Of a stretch of DNA of 64,000 nucleotides, positions 49,044-61,400 are shown piece after piece (positions within the stretch are counted from its first letter, which is position 1; each line of letters opens with the position of its first letter). Made by a program: the position numbers and the translations under genes. The stretch is taken from the NCBI RefSeq assembly GCF_018812025.1, contig NC_063058.1:21657797-21721796 (forward strand), given 5' to 3'. This DNA is from Megalobrama amblycephala (lineage: Eukaryota; Chordata; Actinopteri; Cypriniformes; Xenocyprididae). Under the pieces are notes generated by a model. It did no database searches. It worked only from the letters and a program-made list of their open reading frames with translations, and had not been told where the DNA came from.

Positions 49044-51503
49044 CTGATGGAGATTAAAGAGTACAGAGTTATTTAAATAAGGCAGCAGAAGCAGAACTTT
49101 TAAACGTAACACTGTGTCCCAACCAGCTGAGTTTCAGGACATTTCTCCGTCCACAGTGAAACATCTACCCAGCATAATACTACAGAAACAGACAGTTGGA
49201 TAAGAAAGGGGTTTTAAAAAGGTTTTAATGACACACCCCTAAATATGATATCCTTGTGATAGACACCCTTATTAACACAAAGGCAGTTGCATATTTTCAT
49301 GCATTAATGGGTTAGTTCACCCAAAAATGAAAATTCTGTCATTTATTACTCATCCTCATGTCGTTCCACACCCGTAAGACCTTCGTTCATCTTCAGAACA
49401 CAAATTAAGATATTTTTAATAAAATCCAATGGCTCAGTGAGGCCTGCATTGCCAGTAGGGGTGCAACGGTTCAGATTTCTCACGGTTCGGTTTGTATCAC
49501 GTTTTAGGCTCACGGTTTCGGTACGGTTCGGTATGTGCAATGTTCAGGTTAAAAAATTACTACTGTTAAATGAAAACAAAGAAAATAAGAACAAATAAAT
49601 CAAACAGCACAAACAAATACAGTAAATGACTGGTCATATAAAACATACGGCACTCCCATTGAACAAGTTTAGGGGAAGCCAGAATGCGTATCCATCGACA
49701 GAAACATACATTAGCCTAACTCTGTCTGTCTGTTTTATTTATTTTCTGCAAACCATATTATAAATGCGTATGCGTCTTCAGACGTTTCAACCTTAATTGC
49801 CAGCAAGATAATTAACACTTTCAGATGCCAAGAAAGCTACTAAAGACATATTTAAAACAGTTCATGTGACCACAGTGGTTCAACCTTAATGTTATGAAGC
49901 GACGAGAATACTTTTTGTGCGGCAAAAAACCCAGAAGCTTTACGAATTTTTGGTTTCAAATCAGGGGTTCGGAGCGTGTATCAAACTGCCAAAGTCACGT
50001 TTTTTCAGTAAACAAGGCTTCGTTACATCAGAAGTGTTTCAAAACGTTTCAAAATTTCAATAGTTCACGTGACTTTGGCAGTTTGATACGCGCTCCGAAC
50101 CACTGATTTGAAACAAAAGATTCGTAAAGCTTCGAAGCTTCATGAGCAGTGTTTTGAAATCGCCCATCACTAGATATTGTTGAATAAAGTCGTTATTTTG
50201 TTATTTTTGGCGCACAAAAAGTATTCTTGTAGCTTTATAATATTGAGGTTGAACCACTGTAGTCACATCAACTGTTTTAAATACGTCTTTAGTCGCTTTC
50301 TGGACATTGAAAGTGTTAATTGTCTTGCTGTCAATGCAGGCCTCACTGAGCCATCAGATTTCATCAAAAATATCTTAATTTGTGTTCTGAAGATGAATGA
50401 AGGTCTTACAGGTGTGGAATGACATGAGGGTGAGTAATAAATGACAGAATTTTCATTTTGGGGTGAACTAACCCTTTAAGACACTTAAAATAAATTATAA
50501 AACATTTATTTTTTTTAAAAACATTTTTAATATTATTTTTGTAATAATTTTAAATGTATAATTAATAAAATCACATTTACAAAACTTATTTTGTCATTGT
50601 ACTAAAGCTAAAACTAATTAAATATACATTACAAAAAATAATATATAACCAATTTTATATATACACACATATACATATGTAAGGAATAATTGATGACGGG
50701 GCGTTGAATCTCATCCCATGCCTCCATTGCCAATTCCAAAATGTCATATTAGAGCTAGTAATGGAGACTTCAGCCACTGACAGCAGACTAATTCAGTTAG
50801 TAATGCAGTAATTAGAGAGAGACAGTGAGAGAGAGAAGGAGCCCGTCCACATGGAGACACGTTTAGTCGCATATTTGAAAAATGCTGTATTGTATCGGCA
50901 TTTCGTCCAGACAGAACCGGTGTTTTAGGAGCCTGAAACTGCTATTTTTTTTAAACCGGGTCCCAGAGTGGATAAATCTGAAAACACTGTGTACAGCCAA
51001 TTTGTATATTTTGTGAAACGATGATATCACTGCAAGGTTTCATGCGCATGCTCCAAGTCTTCTTCTCCGTTTTTAGTGTATCTCTGTGGCAGAAACTGTA
51101 AGTTTATCTACTTCAAGAACAGAGCTGTTATTAACTTTCTAGCTTTTAAAAGAGAGAGTGCTTTCCATATATAATAAAACAATTTTGTGGCAAAAACCAT
51201 GCAAAAATGGTTGTTGTGTTTGTATTGTTGTGTTTTGAATTATGTGTGGCACTTCCAGTTTGGGGAACTTCCATTTAAAAAGACTGAAACTAATCATTTT
51301 CAAGTCATAAGGTGGCCCTACAAAATAAAGTTTATCCATCAGATTGACTGAATGAGCTGTGAATTTGAAAACAACGATTCTAATGGCAAGAGCTCTTTTC
51401 AGTCGCTACATTCTTTCATTTTTTCCCCTTTGCATTCCACTGTAATAGTATGAAAAAGGACAACATATGCTGCACATTTGTGGTCTGTTCTCCTGATTTA
51501 ATT

Positions 51504-51543
<40 letters not shown>

Positions 51544-53551
51544 TATTAATTCACTGGAATGCACAAAGATTCTCTCGTTTTTCTCCTCAAATCCTCACGT
51601 CTCTTTCCAGGTTTGTTTTCATAGGTAAATACAATTTATTATCTGTCAAAATGATGGAAATCACTTTGAAATGGTATCATGCAATGCTGAAGTTAATGAA
51701 CATTCTTGATTAAGGCAACGTATGTTATATAATGCAGAACTATTACTACAGTAATATTTAACCCATCCATTATTGCTGTGGAAAGAATCGTGCTTTTAAG
51801 GTTATTCATGGTCTGTTGAAAGTACCTTGCTGATGCTTTTACACTTTTAAATGTAAAATATAAAATCACATCTCCCCAGGAGAGCTTAAAAACATCTGGT
51901 GTAAGATGCATTGTTAACACATTTTGCAGTATAGATATTTGAATACTTCTCTCACCAGTTGCGTCTGCTGTCGAAGAAGCGGACGAGGAAGAGTTTCTCC
52001 TTGGACCTGTACTGCATCAGCTCTCCGACCCTGAGCACGTCCCGTGGAGGGGTGGGAATGTACTCGTCTTTGAGATGGCAACCCGGGCGAGGCATCTGAG
52101 GATCTATGATCTACAGGTGGGCAGAGAGGCCGTCAACACAACAGTAATCTTCGAACGTGCATCTCGAAAGGCCTGGTAACCTGGTAACTCAGAGTGTGCC
52201 TGTGACTGCTAATGTATAAACTGTTGGAAATGGAAATGGTTGCCACAAAACACAGGAACGCGCACACACACGCACACGCGCACACACACACGCTCACTCA
52301 CATACACCCCAAAAAAAGAAAGAAAGAAAGGAAGAAAAAAAAAAAAAATGTACGCACATGCACATCCTGGTTGTATCACCTGACAATAATGTTATGGTTG
52401 ACTGTTGGCCACTGAGGAGGCTGATGCATGAAATAATGAAGAGGAAGAGAAGGAGAACCAGTCTCTGACGGCATGCACACATGCACACTCACCAAGGCAG
52501 GATAGGAAGGATATCCACTAAGTTTGGCCCAAACTAGTTTAAGGGGCTCCAGATTTAGTGGTGTAGTGTTAGCAGGCATCCAAATATTGCTGCTGTCAAT
52601 CTCTATGAAAGTAGGAATAATGGAAAGTTATGAGGGGTTCACCGTAAAAAAATGGCGCAGAACACCTCAAGAGCCACGGCAGTATTTAGCCAATCAGCAG
52701 CAGTGGATCATTTCTTTAACGGAAGCATGCCGAGCCAATAACCATACACCATTATGTTTCAAATGCCACTTCCAAAAACAAATTTATTTGTATTTATTTA
52801 TTTTTTGATTCAAAACAGAATTAAAAAAAATGTGCTGAAAATGGTTTTGGTGTGGTCTGGAAAGGTCAAACATGTCATGTGACTAATGAGTCCACTTAGA
52901 CTCTGACATGCTTGCGAGTCAGAATGCAGAAGTAAGCCTTCTATTTCTGAGAAAGCACGTGGCAGGCCAAAAGATTTCACTCAGCATTATGATGGTAAGC
53001 AGTCAAGGAAATCGTTCAAGAAATACTGTTTAGGATGAAATTACCTTTAAAGGGTTAGTTCATCAAAAAATATAAATTCCGTCATCATTTACACACCCTA
53101 AGTAGTTCAAAAAGCCACCACAATTTCCTTGAACACAAAAAGACCATTTTTTTTTTTTGTTTCTGCTTTTTTCTATGCAAGAACAGGGAGTGTCAAGCTC
53201 CAAAAATGTGATAAAAGTAGTCCACATGACCTCTCAAGTCATATGATTTCCATAAAGAACATGTCGACATTAAAGTCTCTATTAACTTAAAATCTTCCCC
53301 TCTGCTATAGCAGTCAAATCTCATTTGCTTTGTGCATATTCAAAAATTATGTGACGTAAAACAACACTGGCCAAATCTGAATATGCAGAAATGCAAATAG
53401 TGTTTCAGAGCTACTATTATGAACAAATACCTACATGAATAAATTTTAGAGTTAAGGCCGGTTCACACCAAGGATGATAACTATAACTTTAAGTAATAAG
53501 TTAATCATTTTCATCAGTGGTGTCACAATTATGCTGGTATTGACTTTAATA

Positions 53552-53621
<70 letters not shown>

Positions 53622-56600
53622 ATATACTTTTTAAAAATGAATGTTAAAGGGGACCTATTATGCAAAATTCACTTTTGCATGGTGTTTGGACATAAATGTG
53701 TGTTGGCAGTGTGTATACACAACCACCCTATAATGAAAAAAAAATCCAACCACTCCTTTTTTTCAGAACAAGCCATTTCCAGATCCCTAGCAGTGTGACG
53801 TCACATTAGCCACAGGCCCCGCCCACAAATGTTGAAAGGCACTGCCGTTTTAACATAGAACCACCCTGAGTGAGTTGTACACAGTCCGCCATTGCTGCAC
53901 TGACGAGAATGTCTCCCAAGCGTTTTAGGTGTTCTGTAGCTGGAAGGATTAATCCACATAGCTCTCTCCATTTACTCCCGAAATCTGAGCCGCTGAAGAC
54001 GAGGTGGATTCATTTTGTTTTTGAAGAAAATGCTCCCTCAGCTCTACCGAAATTTGTTTATGTCTACGCGAATCATTTCATACCGGATTGCTTTGTGAAC
54101 GAATTTCAATACAAAGGGACAATCCAAAACCGGTTGAGCTAAAAATTTGTTACTCAAGGATAGATCAGTAACTGTTCGTGATCCAGCTTACAGCCTCCAG
54201 AGTGATACTGGATATGGCAGTAATGAAGGTGAGAGCACTTTATTACAGTTCATCGGAGTTAATTTAAGTATATAAAGTTTACCAGTTTATTAAGTACCAC
54301 CCGTAAAGGCATAAGGTCTTTATATATTTGTTTCCTGTTAGTTGTAACGAGTGTTTGTGTACTTCGCTGTGTATGTTGATGATAATGCAAGGGAGAGAGA
54401 GAGTTTATGGATAATATTTTAATGCTCACTTGCACTGTGTTTTATTAAGCTCTTACAGTGATTTTCTAGAGTGAAAACAGACGCTTCACATTCCTGAATG
54501 ACTCCTGACACCGGAGAACGAGCTCTTGAAGCTCTGCCCTCTTAGGCCAGAGCGCAGCAGCTCATTTGCATTTAAAATAATTGCATTTAAAAAAATCACT
54601 GACAGCCAATCAGAGACCACATGACTTTAAAGAGCTCTAGAATTTAAAGGGGCAAACAACAACTGCGGAGTGCACTTAAAATAAAGTTATTGTGTCAATG
54701 CCGATAGCCTCGTGGGCAGCATGGTGACATATAGCTCCGCTGCTCTTCGTGCGACCCTAGTTAGAGTCCCAGCTCTCTGACCTTTCCTGATCCCCCCCCT
54801 CTCTCTCACTTCGCTTCCTGTCTGCTTACTGTCCTATTACAATAAATGTAAAAAATGCCAAAAATAAAGTTATTGTGTGTTGGTGTGGATACTAATATAG
54901 TTGGCGTAATATTTAACGTAAGCTTGTGATCACTACAGTTTCACTGTATGAAAAAGAAAGGCGCAAATAATCAACATTTCACATGTTTTACAGAGAACAG
55001 AATGATTTGGAACGACATGAGGGTGAGTAAATGATGACAGGACTTTCATTTTCAGATGAGCCGCCCCTTTAAGCACCATGTTAATGAGCAAACGTAAGCA
55101 GCAACTACCCAGAAGGACAGGATAAGCCGTGATGATTATTAAAACATGAGGGTTTCACGCATGCAGACACTACGGCAGTAGGCAGAGGTCTTTATTGTGT
55201 TAGACAAAGCCATGAAGAGCAGGTCAGTGGCAAAGCAAGCAAAAGGAAGAAGAGCGAGCTTCCACAGAGCTGACGGGACACCAATGCAGCTGCTAGAAAG
55301 GGTCTGACCCATTTCTCAGAGCTGAAGGATGGGGCTGGTGTAAAATCCCACATACCCGTTCACGCCTGCAAAAAGCTGGATGCTTACCTGCTGCCAGCTT
55401 GTTGGCTTTGGAAATGTTTCCCGGTTCCACGCAATTGACCAGCTCTTTTTTATCATCCGTCGTGTTTCGTCTCGTCATCGCCAGCTTCCCTTTCCCACTC
55501 TTTGTGTGACTGACATCACTAAAAGAGATTCAAAAAAGGCGTTTTAAGCTTTTACATTTTCCCAAACATGCTTGAAGTGGTTGACCAAACACAACACACT
55601 GGTCCAGCCAACAAATAAGAGCGCATTGCACTTTTTGTAAGGAGGGGCTTCGTAGAGACCAGAACTAAACAGAGCGTTACTGACAGACTGAGAAGAGAGG
55701 TGCTGCAATAATGTAAAATGTGAGAAAAATAATGGTTTTTTTGAACATTCAAGCATGAAAACCGAACCCAAAAACAAAATCAAGACTTTGCAAAAGGGCA
55801 TAATATGGCCTCTTTAATTCAAAAACATTATATAGTACGAAATTAGAAATTGTATTTTATGTTCTCATTCCCACCTTGTGTTTTCCTGTATGCTCCCACT
55901 TCCGCTAGAAGAGATGCTGGACTCTGAAGCACAGCGGCGGCGAGGCTCTGACGGTCGATTCACGGGTAGCCCTTTCTTTGGCTCCGAAAAGCCATTAGAC
56001 AGGCCTGCAGATACAAAACATTGTCTAAAACATACCCAGGCAAGGTACCATGTTTCTCGAAATTTAAAGAGTAAGCTGTATACCAGTATCCAAGCGTTTG
56101 ATCGGACACTCATCCTCGTCATCCTGACTGTCTCCACTTGCACTGCGCGTCCGCTTCCTGCGCTGGAGCAGGGTTTCGAGCCGAGGGATGACCACAGACA
56201 GGAACGTCTTAGTGCCCAGCTGAGGGCAGTCAATTGAGGATTCACTTGTGTTCGACGGCTTCTGAGGACTCTTTGACTTTCGGAACAGCACAGCTGTTCG
56301 CCGGTTGACCATATTCGCTGGTTCGGTGAGAGTGGAGGTAGCGACCATTACGTTATTTTCAGAGGGCAGAATGTCAGGGGAGAGACCGTTTAGAAGTGAG
56401 GTAGAGAACGTCTCCCCATCAAATTTGACCTTTTTCGGGCACTTTTCAGGGCTGGGCTCCATGGGTTTCAGTGTCGGAGGTTCACAGGGACTTTCTGAGT
56501 TTTTCAGGAGTGGCACAGAGTCTGAAGGCTCAAGTTTTGGAGGTAATGACTTGTCACCTGTAATGACAGATTAAATATTTAGTACAAATCCATTTTGAAG

Positions 56601-58235
56601 AATATCACAGTTCTTAAAAGAGGCTAAAATGGCTTTTAACTGACTTTTAAGGAAGATAATTAAAATAATATGCCTTCAAACTGACTTTTGACAAACATGT
56701 TTTTGACAAGATATCATTATGAATCAGTTATTAAAAAATCCTGTTGTGAAGAAATGTCAATGCCAATTCATTTGCCTCTGCAGTGAAAACTGAACTTGGG
56801 TCAGGGATGTGTATACACTGATGCTGTTGATTTGTTGCAAAAGCTGCTGCCACTTGATTTCCAGATATTGGGGTATGTTGTAGGAACATTGCTCTTATGT
56901 CCAAAAATTGCTGCTGATAATCATTCGGATGAGTTTTTGAATTTTGGTTTCTTGCTAAATCCAGATAGATTTTGGGCTTTTTGAGATCCCAAGGAGGAAT
57001 TCTTCAAAAATTTGTGTTGCAAAATGTTTACATCCACTCTCAGATTCTCCAGAGGGGTTTTAATGCGTAAACCAAATGGACAGATGGTTTTCTTTCATAT
57101 ATTATTGAATGCTGCTAACTTGAAAAAAAAAATGCTAAATGGGCTGGATTTTAAATGCATAAATTAAACATGTATATATAGTGTGTTAAAAAAATTATGA
57201 TAATGTGTGTTAAAAAAAATTGACCGCACTGCGTATACTGGCAAAATTATGTGAAATAATTGTACTACATTTTTTTTTTAAAAATGACGTGATTCAATAG
57301 GAGTGCACCTTCTTCCTCAGTAGCTTGTGGTACAAAAAGAGCCGCTTTTTCCTCTTCCTTGGGATTATTCTGCCCCAATGAAGGAGGCTCCGTTTTGTGA
57401 CCCATTTCCATTCGCACATCACCGATGGTCTTTTTGAGCAGCTTGAGTCGTTTGCTCCTGGAAGGACATGACTTCATGGCACTGGTTAAATCCAGCATCT
57501 CCAACAGCTTTTTCAACTGTTCCTCCTTAGACATGTGCGCACGATTGGCTGGGTTTAACAGTCGGTCAACTGGTACAAAAACAGAATAAAATCTATAATG
57601 GTTCATCAATAACCCAAAATATGTAACTTTCGATTTTAAGTAGTCTAACGTAGAAATGTAACAGGTAGGTAATTACCATCATCCCAGGTAAATGCTGGAG
57701 GTGGCTCTATCTTAGGAGGCTCAACGAGGTGCATTCCACTGGCGAAGTCGAAACCTATCCGTTCTGTGTCCCGCCGTGTCTTCCTGAGGATCGCTCCACC
57801 GTGATCTCGCAGACGCACAGCAGCGCGGTAGAAAAAGGTGTCCTTGGCGTTGTACTTCATGCAGTTGTTGATAATGAGGTTGAAGTCATCCTCAAACTCA
57901 TCCAAGCTCTTATATCCATGGGAGTCGATGCGTTTTCTCATTGTAGAGAAGTCCATGGGGTGCTTGATGTGGTCCAGATAATCAGGAACCTGTACGCAAG
58001 AGGGAAATCAAACATAGAACAAAAGTACAAGATTTATGTACACTCAAAGAATTTGGAAACACCTGCTCATTCAATATTTTCCCAAATTTTAGAATGAAAG
58101 TAAAACCATCAAAACAAAAATAGCACAAATGAAGAAAAATTCAATCAAAACTAAGGGTTTTAACAAAGGCCCCAAAATATTATCACAACCTTTCCTAAAA
58201 TATAAAGGCAGCTAAACATTTTCATGTATAACACG

Positions 58236-58312
<77 letters not shown>

Positions 58313-58361
58313 TAAATTCACATATTTTAGTGATTTTATATATGTTAAATTATTTTAGAAC

Positions 58362-58422
<61 letters not shown>

Positions 58423-61400
58423 TATTGATTTTTTTTATTTCTTTAATTCAATACAACAAACACACACACTAAATAGAAAATATAGATTCATATCAAGTCA
58501 AAATGAATTCAATTAATTTGTATATATTTCTACAAAGCCTGTAATATTGTGCTGTGTTTTATGGTGCAAGGAATAAGAGTCGAAGCCTACATAACTTTTT
58601 TTTTTTTTCATAAAACAATATGCATTAAATGCATTAAATTCTGTTCATGATACCTTTTATAATCTATTTATTCAAATTTCACTCAAGCTAAAAAAAACCC
58701 AAAAAAACCCTGTTTTATGCAATTTTTTCACACCGGGAATCTTCCTATAAGAACAATTTATAGATTTTGATAAGGTCAACATGACTCATAGCCCATAGGA
58801 ATGAGACAGCCTGACCTCTTTGATGCTGACAGGCTGGGCAAAGATTTTAGCCTGGTCTTTCTCCTGCAGCTGATCCAGCACTGCTCGCAGCAGGACAGGA
58901 AACGGAGTGAGTTGCATCTCCAAAACTGACTGCTGCAACTTCATCTGTAGAAACCAGACCAAAACATGGTGGAAATTACATTAACTTTGTCAACAACATC
59001 AGGAATCTCAAAAGTACCAATTGATACCAAGTTTATGTTATATTATAAAAAAATATTTTTAAAAATTAAATGGAAAAAAAAAAATCGTAATTTCTCTCTC
59101 TTTGTACCTCCTCTCTCTTTAGCTTCTCTCTCTTGCGGATGAGCTCCAGCAGTAAGCGAGCGCGCTCCAGGTCATGCCGTAAACGGTGCCAGTCCTTTAA
59201 CTGCTCCGTCAGAGCTTGACGGTCCTCGACATATGGCGCCTGTCATTCAAAAAAAAAAAAAAAATCCTCATTCAAAATTCATATGCATATGACCTGGGCT
59301 GTCAATCACTCCAGCCTGAGAGAGTCTCACCTCTTCTGGTTCTTTTTGCGTCTGTATGGCAGTCTGCAGGCGCCTTATTAGCGGGACGCCATTCCTCGAC
59401 TGCCTCTTGAGCATCCAGTAACTGAGAACTCGTTCCACAAACACTTTCTTCTTCTGGACAGATACTTGATTGAGGATTGTATTGAAACTGCAAGGAAGGA
59501 GATCCACAAGTCAAACAAAAGGGAATCACAGAGATTCAAAATTAGGGCTGCACGATATCTGGGGGGTTAATAAAGGTCTTCTGAAGTGAACCAATGGGTT
59601 TTTTGTAAAAATTAAATACTTTATTAACTATAATAACTAGCTTCCGGCAGATGGCTGTACGCATCGATTTGCGGCAGAAGAGTGACCTCTGACCCGATGC
59701 ATGACATAATAACGTCATCTGGCAGAAGCTAGTTATTTTAGATTATAAAGTTTTAAATATGGATATTTTTACTACAAAAAGCCATCGCTTCACTTCAGAA
59801 GGCTTTTAGTAACCCCCTGGAGCCCTATGGATTATTTTAATGATGGATGGATGCATTTTGGGGGGGGGGCTTCAAAACATGCCCCCCATTCACTACCAAG
59901 AGTACGGATATTTTTAAATATATCTCTGTTCATCTGACAAAAGAAAGTCATATACACCTTGGAGGGCTTAAGGGTGAGTAAATGGGGTAATTTGGGGTCA
60001 AATCCGGTGAATGTTACTGTATTTCTTCATATCATAATATATATTGCAGAAAAAGTCAGATCACAATATCAGTTTTTCCAATATTGTGCAGCCCTATTTA
60101 TAACCATTCAAAACTAAGTTTTAGCTCATCTTTCCATAAACACATTTCATCGAATGCACACCTACCTTTTAGGCGTAATACTAGGCCCGGAAACCGTCGG
60201 AACCACTGCGACTGGCTCAGATTCTGGCTTTTTGTTCTTCTTCTTCTGGCATCCTTTCGCTCTCTCCCTGTGAGCTGCCTTCGGACATAAACCGTTCTTG
60301 GGTTTGGAGTCCTCGTATATAGTAAGAGGTCTCCTCACGCAACCGTTTGGGGTATGAGAGCAGCAGTACGCCGTTTTCTTCACAGAGAACGTAGTGGCTC
60401 CTGATTCAGTGACCTCTTTGATGGGCTCCATCTTCATGTAGAGACCGGCTTTCTGAGCGCAGCTCACGTGGAAAGCCGTGTAACAGTTGGCCTTGCTGCA
60501 CTGAATGCAGGCGCCCACTCCTTTCTTCTTACACAGGTAACAGGTGAGTTTCCAGCGAGCTGGAGGAATGTTCGCCACGCCGTCAATTGGTTCGATGAAA
60601 ACCGTATTGGTGAAACCGACTTCCGGGACCCAGATGGCGCAGACCACGTGCCCCCATCGATCGTCATCCGTTCTCTTAAGCGCACCACCTTTATTCGGAC
60701 AGAATATGCACTCGGCGAGCTGGGAAGGAGAATTTAAGCAGTGGCGGCAAAGCCAGCGGCCTTCTGGGATATGGGGGACACCGTAACACTCCTGATGCAC
60801 GGCGAGATTGCACATGTCACAGAACAGAATCGCGTTACTGTTCTGACACTCGCCGTCCATGCAGATGCAGCAAACAGCGTCCTCGTCGATAAGTGGCTGC
60901 GGATCTCCTTGGCCCTGGCTCTCGAAGAAAGACTCCTTCTCGAAACGGTCCATGAGGAACTCGAAGAGATTCTGAGAGACCTGGCTGTAGCCGTCGCTCT
61001 TCCTCTTCTCGTTGATCAGCTCGAGCCACGCGTAGTCTTCCTCGTCCATGTCGTATTCCACCTCTTCGTCGAGCTCATCTAGCGTCTTTTCCACGTAGGT
61101 GTAGTACGTCGACGGCCTCCGCGGCACCGCTGGGAGGTTGTATTCAACCGTTCGGATCTTTGGCTCCGGTAGCCTGCCCTGAGCTGGCGAACCCTGCACA
61201 GTCGTCAAAGCGGCGCTCTTCTTCTGCTGGTTGTTTTTGAGGCGCACGGAGCGCACAAGAACCTGTTGCGGCTTCTCCGTGTTCTCCTTGTTGCTGGTGC
61301 ACTCGCTGATCTCCTGAGCTAAAGGGTCTTCGCTGTCGATGACATCCAGTTTGTCGTAAATGCTGAGCCGGTGCACACGGCCATCGATCTCAAGTTCAAC

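Larger units (their letters stand above)
53047..55072. mobile_element. Composite repeat in brd1 intron 10 with Angel-like outer ends
   Basis: Left TTAAAGGGTTAGTTCATCA and right GAGGGTGAGTAAATGATGAC...CCCCTTTAA at 55072 look like the two ends of one foldback element now 2 kb apart. Between them lie a GGTTCACACCAAGGATGATA-type repeat (about 53,459), an (AAT)n run, a TTAA-AGGGGACC element and a SINE. That the outer ends belonged to one copy is an inference. Confidence 0.55.

Noticed and set aside
54696..54860. tRNA gene
   Set aside because: A/B boxes are degenerate, there is a SINE tail and an 18-bp target duplication.
60464..61082. Several open frames overlapping the first coding exon of brd1
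   Set aside because: They are shadows on other frames of the strongly coding PHD exon and show no conserved features.
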